A DNA stretch of 34,840 bases, taken from positions 1 to 34,840 of the forward strand of contig JASHOI010000092.1 of NCBI GenBank assembly GCA_030041195.1, in the 5' to 3' direction. The stretch is from Streptosporangiaceae bacterium. GTDB taxonomy: Bacteria > Actinomycetota > Actinomycetes > Streptosporangiales > Streptosporangiaceae. Of this stretch, positions 29,415 to 34,840 are shown one piece after another. Below the pieces are notes generated by a model. The model was not told where the DNA came from, did no database searches, and worked only from the letters and a program-made list of their open reading frames with translations. The stretch's first letter is position 1; each line of letters starts with the position of its first letter. The translations under genes were made by a program, and so were the position numbers.

Positions 29415-30092
29415 ATGGGAATCAGCGTTCTTATCGCTGGCCAGGAGCGCACGTTCGCCGATGCACTGGCGATCCGGCTGCAGGGCGAGGATGACCTCGA
29501 GGTGGTCGCGGCCGTGCAGGTGAAGCAGGCCAACCTGCGGCTGCTGGCGTTACAGCCCGCCGAGGTCCTGGTGCTCGACGGCGATCTGCCCGGCGGTGCC
29601 GCGACCCGCCTGTGCGAGGAGCTGTCCAGCCGCGGCAAGCCGACCCGGGTGATCACGCTCAGCTCGTCCTCCGAGCCGGAACGGATCGTGGCTGCTATTC
29701 GGGCCGGCGCGGCCGCGTGGGTCCGCAAGGATGAGTCCCTCGAGTACCTGCTGAGCGCGATTCGCGGTGTCGCCAGAGGCGAGACCTGGCTGCCGCCCAC
29801 CGAGACCGGCAACGTGGTCCGGCTGCTGCTGTCCGAGCAGGACCGGCAGCGGAAGAACGAGCGCCTGCTCGCCAGGCTGACCCCGCAGGAGCTGGCGGTC
29901 CTGGAGTGCCTGACCGAGGGCGCCGCTAACCGTGAGGCCGTCGCGGAACGGCTGAACCTTTCCGTGCACACCGTCCGGACGCACCTGCAGAACCTGATGG
30001 CCAAGCTGGGCGTGCACTCGGCGCTGGAAGCGGTCGCCCTCACCAGGGGCCATGTGAGCCAGCCGCCGGGCGGCGGGCGTTCGTGGTCCTAG
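29415..30092 (+). CDS. LuxR/NarL-type response regulator, paralogue of the one at 7957-8685
   Basis: The 225-residue protein has a receiver domain about 1-120 and a LuxR helix-turn-helix about 150-210 (L-T-P-Q-E-L-A-V-L-E-C-L-T-E-G, L-S-V-H-T-V-R-T-H-L-Q-N-L-M-A-K-L-G). Asp55 in L-V-L-D-G-D-L-P and Lys in W-V-R-K-D-E-S-L are kept, but the first strand L-I-A-G-Q-E-R-T-F lacks the acidic pair. It is co-linear with the regulator at 7957-8685 throughout, with long identical words. It marks the right end of the polysaccharide locus and is divergent from the dehydrogenase gene. No cognate kinase is present. Phosphorylation-independent control is possible. Confidence 0.92.
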   Translation: MGISVLIAGQERTFADALAIRLQGEDDLEVVAAVQVKQANLRLLALQPAEVLVLDGDLPGGAATRLCEELSSRGKPTRVITLSSSSEPERIVAAIRAGAAAWVRKDESLEYLLSAIRGVARGETWLPPTETGNVVRLLLSEQDRQRKNERLLARLTPQELAVLECLTEGAANREAVAERLNLSVHTVRTHLQNLMAKLGVHSALEAVALTRGHVSQPPGGGRSWS

Positions 30093-30154
30093 GGTCCGCC
30101 GCAGGCCCGGCTCGCCCGTCGACGCAAATCCCGGTGCCCGCGTAGGCTGCGGCC

Positions 30155-31108
30155 GTGCATGATGACAGGCGCCACGGCGGCCGCGCGCCTGCCGCCAGGG
30201 CGGCGCTCGTCGCAGGGATCAGCCTCGTCGTCGCGGTGGGCCTGGTCGTGGCCGTGCTGAACGGCCGCCATGACGCCCGCAAGCCCACCAGGACCGACGC
30301 GGCGCAGGCCGGGCGTCCGCCCACGCCGTCGGCTACCCCATCGCCGACGCCCAGTCCCAGCGCGCCACCGACCCGGCCGGACCCGTTCACGGCGGGGATG
30401 ATGTCCTATCTCTCCGGCCGGACCGGGATCGTCGCGGCGGCAGTGTATGACCTCGGCACCCGCCAGCTGTGGGCCATCGGCTCCGGTCAGCCGCAGGCGG
30501 AGGCGAGCGTCGTCAAGGTGGACATCCTGGAGACGCTGCTGACGCAGCAGGGCGCCGGCGCTCTGTCCGGCACCGACCAGGCGCTGGCGCAGAGCATGAT
30601 CGAGGACAGCGACAACGACGCGGCCACGGATCTGTGGGACGCGGTCGGCGGTGCCAGCGGGATCCGGGCCTTCAACGCCAAGGTCGGCCTGGCGGACACC
30701 ACGCCGTCGCCGTGCGTGGAGTGCGTGGGGTTCCCGTGGCCGGGTTGGGGGCTCACGACCACGACCGCCGCCGACCAGATCGCGCTGCTGCGCCAGATCG
30801 CCGTTCCCGGCGGGCTGCTCAGCACCGCCCAGCGCGGCTACGTCGCGCAGCTCATGGAGAACGTCACGCCGTCGCAGCGCTGGGGGGTGTGCGCCGGCGT
30901 GCCTGCGCAGGTCACCGTCGCGCTGAAGAACGGCTGGCTGCCGCTCAACCAGGCCGGCACGGACTGGCAGATCAACAGCGTCGGCTGGGTGTCGGGCCTT
31001 GGCCGGGACTACCTGATCGCGGTGCTCAGCAACGAGAACCCGACCGAGCAGTACGGCATCGACACGATCGACTGGCTGTCCGCGGCCGTCTGGCAGCACC
31101 TGGGGTAG
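30155..31108 (+). CDS. Membrane-anchored serine hydrolase, class A beta-lactamase-like
   Basis: The 317-residue protein has an N-terminal hydrophobic segment (about 14-35), a Thr/Pro/Ser-rich linker (about 45-76) and a catalytic domain with the three penicillin-binding signatures: S-V-V-K (Ser118/Lys121), S-D-N (152-154) and K-N-G (258-260, in place of K-T-G). The Glu-x-x-Leu-Asn deacylation motif of true class A enzymes is not seen, so it may be a DD-peptidase-like or other peptidoglycan hydrolase rather than a resistance enzyme. Two Cys pairs may form disulphides outside. The GTG start is the first in frame. It is followed directly by a decayed methyltransferase. Confidence 0.85.
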   Translation: MHDDRRHGGRAPAARAALVAGISLVVAVGLVVAVLNGRHDARKPTRTDAAQAGRPPTPSATPSPTPSPSAPPTRPDPFTAGMMSYLSGRTGIVAAAVYDLGTRQLWAIGSGQPQAEASVVKVDILETLLTQQGAGALSGTDQALAQSMIEDSDNDAATDLWDAVGGASGIRAFNAKVGLADTTPSPCVECVGFPWPGWGLTTTTAADQIALLRQIAVPGGLLSTAQRGYVAQLMENVTPSQRWGVCAGVPAQVTVALKNGWLPLNQAGTDWQINSVGWVSGLGRDYLIAVLSNENPTEQYGIDTIDWLSAAVWQHLG

Positions 31109-31110
31109 CA

Positions 31111-31568
31111 ATAGGCAGGCTGCTCGACCTCGCCTGCGGCACCGGCCAGGTCACCTTTGCCCTGGCCGACCGGTTCGGGCAGGTCTGGGCCGCCGACCAG
31201 GAGCCGGACATGACCGGCCTGGTCAAGCAGAAGGCCGCGGCGGCAACGCGTTTCACCGGCTGCCCGGCGCCGCCGTCGCCGCCAGCACCCTGCGCTGGCT
31301 CCGGCCGGGCCGGTTCCTTGCGCTGCTGTACAGCGGCCCGAATCGGCCGGTCCTCGGCCGGCACTTGTTTCCGCCGGACCACGCCTGGACCGCGGAAACG
31401 CTGGCCGGCTTCGTTTTCTCGACGGCGGTCCTTTCCCGTGCGGCGCTCGGCGGCCAGGCCGAGGATCTCGAAGCTGATCTGCGGCGCGAGCTTCGCCCCT
31501 ATGAGTCGGCCGATGGATTGCCGGAGACAATCGGATTCGCCTATGAACTGGCCCGTCGTCCCGCGTAG
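31111..31568 (+). pseudogene. Decayed class I SAM methyltransferase
   Basis: From 31111 one frame gives I-G-R-L-L-D-L-A-C-G-T-G-Q-V-T, a SAM-binding motif I, then V-W-A-A-D-Q-E-P-D-M. After about 31235 the similarity moves to another frame: G-N-A-F-H-R-L-P-G, L-R-W-L-R-P-G-R-F-L-A-L-L-Y-S-G, then A-E-D-L-E-A-D-L-R-R-E-L and F-A-Y-E-L-A-R-R-P-A up to the stop at 31568. These are the consecutive parts of a common actinomycete methyltransferase, but the usual N-terminus and the motif II-III segment (roughly 40 residues by judgement) are missing. This is a 5'-truncated gene with an internal deletion and frameshift, not a functional enzyme. Confidence 0.75.
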
Positions 31569-31610
31569 GTACACTTTGCCCAGCGTCAACGGGAGAGATT
31601 GCCAACTGCG

Positions 31611-32213
31611 ATGCCGGACCGAGAAAAGAACGGTAAACGCCCGCCCGCGGCCAGGGAGTCCGGGCGAGAGCGAGTGAGCCGCGCCGCATATGAACTGTTC
31701 AGCCGGGATGGCCTGCGCGCGGTGGGGGTCGAGGCGGTCATCGCCAGGGCGGGCACGGCGAAGATGACGCTGTACCGGAATTTCCCGTCCAAAGACGACC
31801 TCATTCTCGATTTCCTCCGGCGCAGAGAGCAATTGTGGACGCGAGAGTGGCTTGAGGCAGAGAGCCGCCGCCGCGGCGAAACTCCCCGTGAGCAGCTGCT
31901 GGCCATATTCGACGTGTTCTCCGAGTGGTTCAGTCGGCCGGACTTCGAGGGCTGCGCATTCCTGACCACAATGATCGAGGTCAGCGACCCAGAGCATCCG
32001 GTGCACCGGGCAGCGGTCGGCCACCTGGCGAATATCCGGGCCTACATCGGGGAACTCGCCGCGGCGGCCGGCATCGCCGACACCGACGCGTTCGCGCGCA
32101 AGTGGCACATCCTCATGAAGGGGTCGATCATGGCCGCTCATGAGGGCGACACCGCGGCCGCGGCCCGCGCCAGGGAAATGGGCGAGCTGCTGCTGCGGGA
32201 CCACGGCGCCTGA
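31611..32213 (+). CDS. TetR/AcrR-family transcriptional regulator
   Basis: The protein has 200 residues from ATG 31611; a TTG four codons earlier is an alternative, and GGGAGAG lies upstream of both. The N-terminal TetR helix-turn-helix (about 18-65) reads S-R-A-A-Y-E-L-F-S-R-D-G-L-R-A-V-G-V, then A-K-M-T-L-Y-R-N-F-P-S-K-D-D-L-I. The C-terminal ligand domain contains a TetR_C-like F-E-G-C-A-F-L-T-T-M-I-E block. It is convergent with the MetE-like gene, whose upstream region carries a TetR-style palindrome, so regulation of that gene is a reasonable hypothesis. Ligand unknown. Confidence 0.9.
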   Translation: MPDREKNGKRPPAARESGRERVSRAAYELFSRDGLRAVGVEAVIARAGTAKMTLYRNFPSKDDLILDFLRRREQLWTREWLEAESRRRGETPREQLLAIFDVFSEWFSRPDFEGCAFLTTMIEVSDPEHPVHRAAVGHLANIRAYIGELAAAAGIADTDAFARKWHILMKGSIMAAHEGDTAAAARAREMGELLLRDHGA

Positions 32214-32225
32214 GGATGGGCGCCT

Positions 32226-32284
32226 GCTAACGCCGAAGCGCGGCCTGCCCGCTGGCGCCAGCTAACGCCGAAGCGCCGCCTGCC
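32226..32284. repeat. Direct repeat between convergent genes
   Basis: A 24-base unit beginning GCTAACGCCGAAGCGC occurs at 32226-32249 and 32261-32284 with a single mismatch and 35-base spacing. It sits between the TetR stop and the MetE-like stop. It may come from a small duplication of a 3' end; no terminator with a U-tract was recognised. Confidence 0.6.
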
Positions 32285-32292
32285 GGCCGGCG

Positions 32293-33468
32293 TCAGTCCA
32301 CCCCGAGTTGCTCCGCGGCGAGCCTCGTGCCCTCCACCCGGTTCGCGATCTTCTGGAACGCGACGTCCCGGGCGTAGTCCGGTGAGCCGTGATTGGGCTT
32401 CTCGTCGATGCTGAACGGCGAGAAACCGCAGTCGTCGGTTGAGCCGAGGCGCTCGGCCGGGATGAAATTGGCCGCCCGGACCAGCGCGTCGCGGACTTCC
32501 CCGGCGCTCTCCACCCGCGGGTTCAGCGGGTTGATCACGCCGACGTACGCGAACTGCGGCACGCCGTCCGCATCCTCCCTGAGGTACTCGCCGATGAGCC
32601 GGTAAACCCGGTCCCGGTCCCGCTCGCTGGCCAGCTGAATCAGGAAGTAGCTCGCGTTCATCTGGAACATGCTGGGCAGCAGGTCGTTGTAGTCGACATC
32701 GGCGCTGTGCACCGAGTCCCGGTCGCCGCCCGGGCAGGTGTGGATGCCGATGCGTGACCGCTCGTCGGCGGTGAACCGGGCCAGCACCCGGTTGTTGAGC
32801 TCGATGAAGTGCGGCAGCATGTTGCGCCCGGTCCACGGGTTGCGCGGGTCCGCCCTGGTGGCCAGCCGGCCCTCGGTGAAGTCGATCGACACCCGCGCGG
32901 CGCCGGCGTCGAACGCCTTCCTGATGTCCTTCTCGCACTCGCTGACGAGGTCTTCCTCGAAGCTCTCCCGCGGGTACCCGGGCAGCTCCTCGTCGAGCGG
33001 GTACAGCAGCGCGAGCATGGACGGGGCGATCACGGCCTGCTTCATCGGCTTGCTGGCCTGCCCGATGGACTTGCTCAACGTGTCCGCCGCGTAGGTCTTG
33101 TACCGGAACGGCCCGCCGGTCAGCCGCGGCAGCTGGCGGCGGTGCCCGTCGGCGAAGATCGCGAAATACTGCCCCCCGTCCCCGGCCAGATGGTCGGCCA
33201 GCCCGGTGCCGGCGAGGGTGTCGGTGATCGCGTAGGTCGCGAAGCTCGACCACCGCTGCTCGCCGTCGGAGATGATCGGCTCCCCGGTCGCCTCGCCGCG
33301 TTCGATGGAGTCCTTTACCGCCTTGTCCTGCTCGGCTTCGAGCTGGTCGTGGGTGATCTCCCCGGCGTCGTACTGGCCGTACGCCTGCTGCAGCTTGCTC
33401 GGCCGCGGCAGCGAGCCGACTGGCTCGGTCGGGATTCCCGTCGCGGTGCGCGGATCGTAGTCAGTCAT
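32293..33468 (-). CDS. MetE C-terminal-like (cobalamin-independent methionine synthase family) methyltransferase
   Basis: The protein has 391 residues from ATG 33468, preceded by GAGGTG; the frame continues upstream but without family-like sequence. It matches the C-terminal catalytic barrel of MetE only, without the N-terminal half. Zn ligands have counterparts: His and Cys in R-I-G-I-H-T-C-P-G-G-D, Glu in L-A-S-E-R-D-R-D-R and Cys in T-D-D-C-G-F-S-P-F. The N-terminus T-E-P-V-G-S-L-P-R-P is typical. Stand-alone proteins of this kind transfer methyl groups from corrinoid or folate donors or act in related thiol chemistry; the real substrate is uncertain. It is convergent with the TetR gene. 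Confidence 0.9.
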   Translation of the reverse strand: MTDYDPRTATGIPTEPVGSLPRPSKLQQAYGQYDAGEITHDQLEAEQDKAVKDSIERGEATGEPIISDGEQRWSSFATYAITDTLAGTGLADHLAGDGGQYFAIFADGHRRQLPRLTGGPFRYKTYAADTLSKSIGQASKPMKQAVIAPSMLALLYPLDEELPGYPRESFEEDLVSECEKDIRKAFDAGAARVSIDFTEGRLATRADPRNPWTGRNMLPHFIELNNRVLARFTADERSRIGIHTCPGGDRDSVHSADVDYNDLLPSMFQMNASYFLIQLASERDRDRVYRLIGEYLREDADGVPQFAYVGVINPLNPRVESAGEVRDALVRAANFIPAERLGSTDDCGFSPFSIDEKPNHGSPDYARDVAFQKIANRVEGTRLAAEQLGVD

Positions 33469-33482
33469 GGCACCTCGCCGTT

Positions 33483-33502
33483 GAGAGAGACCGGTCTGTC
33501 TC
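33483..33502. promoter_or_regulatory. TetR-type operator candidate upstream of the MetE-like gene
   Basis: GAGAGAGACC at 33483-33492 and GGTCTGTCTC at 33493-33502 form a 20-base palindrome with nine of ten pairs matching. Its core AGACCGGTCT resembles known TetR-family operators such as that of NemR. It lies 15 bases upstream of the MetE-like start codon, where a bound repressor would block transcription. The TetR gene at 31611-32213 is the obvious candidate regulator. Confidence 0.5.
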
Positions 33503-33508
33503 GTCCTG

Positions 33509-33524
33509 CTATCGGGGACGATAG
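33509..33524. promoter_or_regulatory. Second inverted repeat upstream of the MetE-like gene
   Basis: CTATCG (33509-33514) and CGATAG (33519-33524) are perfect inverted arms around GGGA. The TAGACC next to it (33522-33527) repeats a half-site word of the neighbouring AGACCGGTCT palindrome. It could be a second regulator site or part of the promoter. Confidence 0.35.
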
Positions 33525-33674
33525 ACCTGTTGCCAGACCGGGTCAACGGCCCGCCGGCCACCCGCGTCCGCCCCCTTGTCCCGCCCCTCGCGCCGGTGCC
33601 CGCTCCGTGCAGTGTCCGCGCGATAGCCATAGGGGTCGCGGTCACGGGCCTCGCTCGTCGGCGATCATGATCAG

Positions 33675-33718
33675 CTACGTTGCGTAGCGATCCGGTGCGA
33701 CTTCCCAACGTTGCGTAG
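33675..33718. repeat. Duplicated ACGTTGCGTAG words
   Basis: ACGTTGCGTAG occurs at 33677-33687 and 33708-33718, 31 bases apart. The first copy is part of the inverted repeat CTACG-TTG-CGTAG (33675-33687). It may be a repeat-element edge or a pair of protein-binding sites. Confidence 0.45.
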
Positions 33719-33754
33719 TCTTCGCCGACGCCGACGAGGCCGCGACCCAGCCTT

Positions 33755-33813
33755 TTCCATGATCTGGGTGGATAACGACCAAATACGCGACATTTTCCAC
33801 CCAGATCATGGAA
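33755..33813. repeat. Perfect 18-base inverted repeat, MITE/REP-like
   Basis: TTCCATGATCTGGGTGGA at 33755-33772 is matched exactly in inverted orientation by TCCACCCAGATCATGGAA at 33796-33813 around a 23-base A+T-rich centre. No transposase is near. It could be a mobile repeat, a bidirectional terminator-like hairpin or a palindromic extragenic element. It has no obvious target-site duplication. Confidence 0.75.
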
Positions 33814-33914
33814 CGGACCCGCTGGCGCACTCGGGAGACCACCGCCGCATCAAGCGGGACTCCGTAGTCGCATGGAGCGACCCATTGCCACATGGAACGG
33901 ACGCCCTGGCACAC
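33808..33914 (+). repeat. Three degenerate copies of an ATGGAACGGAC-type repeat
   Basis: Copies start at 33808 (ATGGAACGGACCCGCTGG), 33872 (ATGGAGCGACCCATTGCC) and 33892 (ATGGAACGGACGCCCTGG), each continuing into a CAC-containing end. The first overlaps the right arm of the inverted repeat. The pattern suggests a decayed intergenic repeat family. Confidence 0.5.
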
Positions 33915-34145
33915 CCCGGCACCCGCCCCCGCGCGAACGAAGACCAAATCTCTGCACGCCCGCGGGAACCTGCGGTCTCGAGGTGTCCATGGAGGCCAGG
34001 CCGTGCGCGGCTGTCACACGGTGCCGAGCCCCGGGTGTCGGAGGACTGTCAGTGGGGGGAGATAAACTCGTAACAACTGGTCGCCCCGGTAACCGGCGGC
34101 CAGCACAGAGGACGGCTGCACATCGGTCGCCCCCGCACCGACCCG

Positions 34146-34167
34146 CGGCGGACGGTTTCGTCCGCCG
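34146..34167 (+). promoter_or_regulatory. Leader hairpin before egtA
   Basis: CGGCGGAC (34146-34153) pairs perfectly with GTCCGCCG (34160-34167) around the loop GGTTTC. It ends 11 bases before the GGAGGGGG ribosome site and 23 before the ATG. With no U-tract it is more likely a leader structure affecting translation or mRNA stability than a terminator. Confidence 0.4.
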
Positions 34168-34190
34168 GCCCGGACCTGGAGGGGGTCGTC

Positions 34191-34840
34191 ATGACCGTCC
34201 CACACGTTGCAACCGTCCCCATTGACGAAGCCGAACCGCTGACGGTCGATGACGCCTACGCCAGATCGCACCGGGCGGCGCTCACGACGTCCGCGATCGG
34301 CGCGGTCGGGCTTGAAATCGAGAGCCACCTGGTCGACCTGGACTCGGTGATCGAGCGGGTGGCCTGGGACCGGGTCGACCCGCTTCCCGGCCCGGTCTGC
34401 GCCGCCGCCGGGCCGTCGAAGGTCACCCTGGAGCCGGGCGGCCAGTTCGAGCTGTCCGGCCCTCCGGCGTCGGACATCCTGACCACCGTCACCGGGCTGC
34501 GCCGGGATGACTGGCGCGCCAGGCAGGCGCTGGCCGAGCTGCGGCTGGGCATCGTGCCGGCCGGCGCCGACCCGCTCCGGCCGCCGCGGCGGATCAACCC
34601 GAAGCCCAGGTACCGGGCGATGGAGCAGCACTACGCGGCCACCGGCCAGGCCGCGCCGGGCGCGGTGATGATGAACTCCACCGCCGCCATGCAGGTCAAC
34701 CTCCAGGCGGGCCCCGAGCGCGGCTGGCCGGAGCGGGTGGCACGCGCGCACCGGCTCGGGCCCACGCTGGTCGCGATCTCGGCGAGCTCGCCGTGGCTGT
34801 GCGGCCGGGACACCGGGTGGAAGTCGGCCCGGCAGCGGGC
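34191..34840 (+). CDS. egtA: Glutamate-cysteine ligase EgtA, N-terminal part (3' end outside window)
   Basis: An open frame runs from ATG 34191, with GGAGGGGG five bases upstream, to the window edge, about 216 residues. It shows the GCS2/EgtA features G-L-E-I-E-S-H-L-V-D-L, K-V-T-L-E-P-G-G-Q-F-E-L-S-G, M-M-N-S-T-A-A-M-Q-V-N-L-Q-A-G-P and I-S-A-S-S-P-W-L. EgtA makes gamma-glutamylcysteine, the sulphur donor for ergothioneine in actinomycetes. egtB, egtC, egtD and egtE would be expected just downstream, outside the window. A plain glutamate-cysteine ligase of another pathway is the alternative. Confidence 0.88.
   Translation, partial: MTVPHVATVPIDEAEPLTVDDAYARSHRAALTTSAIGAVGLEIESHLVDLDSVIERVAWDRVDPLPGPVCAAAGPSKVTLEPGGQFELSGPPASDILTTVTGLRRDDWRARQALAELRLGIVPAGADPLRPPRRINPKPRYRAMEQHYAATGQAAPGAVMMNSTAAMQVNLQAGPERGWPERVARAHRLGPTLVAISASSPWLCGRDTGWKSARQR

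Larger units (their letters stand above)
33525..34190. other. Non-coding, repeat-rich stretch before egtA
   Basis: About 670 bases hold no gene I can support. Overlapping open frames on both strands here reflect a large inverted repeat rather than protein coding. Contents in order: paired ACGTTGCGTAG words, an 18-base inverted repeat, three degenerate ATGGAACGGAC-type repeats, an A+T-richer patch GATAAACTCGTAACAACTGG (34061-34080) that may be the egtA promoter, and a leader hairpin. Confidence 0.55.

Noticed and set aside
30155..31108. Antibiotic-resistance beta-lactamase
   Set aside because: The S-x-x-K and S-D-N motifs are present, but the class A deacylation Glu motif is not seen and K-T-G is K-N-G, so a resistance role is not supported.
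33675..34073. Open frames on both strands in the repeat-rich gap (33711-34073 plus, 33675-33947 minus)
   Set aside because: They exist because of the inverted repeat; similar residues appear on both strands, and no ribosome site or family match supports them.

Overview
The window is high-G+C actinomycete DNA. Coding genes show strongly G/C-biased third codon positions, many ATGA start/stop overlaps, a PucR regulator and an EgtA-type glutamate-cysteine ligase of ergothioneine synthesis. No rRNA, tRNA, CRISPR array, transposase or phage gene was seen. Both edges cut genes: a PucR C-terminus on the left and egtA on the right.

Region 1 (1-6900) is a tightly coupled catabolic operon. After the PucR tail come a DAO-family flavin oxidase, an acyl-CoA dehydrogenase-like flavoprotein, an AMP-forming acyl ligase, a DUF6282-type metal hydrolase, an isopropylmalate/tartrate dehydrogenase-like enzyme and a VOC/epimerase-like protein. 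A small YbjQ-like protein follows. The substrate cannot be read from the sequence.

Region 2 (about 7.2-30.1 kb) is a Wzx/Wzy-style exopolysaccharide or glycoconjugate locus bracketed by LuxR-type response regulators: two on the left and one on the right, the right one closely resembling the second. It holds an aminosugar aminotransferase, a polyprenyl-phosphate sugar-1-phosphate transferase, a left-handed beta-helix N-acetyltransferase, an N-oxygenase-like flavoprotein, an ATP-grasp ligase, a deacetylase-glycosyltransferase fusion, a double methyltransferase, a membrane-anchored GH12 glucanase, a MurJ-type flippase, a Wzz/BY-kinase-like protein fused to 14 TPRs, a MurJ-flippase/O-antigen-polymerase fusion and a WlbA/WbpB-like sugar dehydrogenase. 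The 3' end of a second sugar transferase survives as a fossil between the last two genes. Inferred working order: nucleotide-sugar modification, transfer to lipid, extension and modification by few enzymes, then flipping, polymerisation and length control, with GH12 trimming outside.

The striking feature of this locus is repeated fusion of steps that are normally separate proteins (flippase+polymerase, length control/kinase+TPR, deacetylase+glycosyltransferase, methyltransferase+methyltransferase). This is the best candidate for an undescribed system here.

Region 3 (30.1-34.8 kb) has a membrane-anchored class A beta-lactamase-like serine hydrolase, a decayed methyltransferase pseudogene, a TetR regulator, a convergent MetE-C-terminal-like methyltransferase with palindromes upstream, a non-coding stretch of about 0.7 kb rich in inverted and direct repeats, and the start of egtA.
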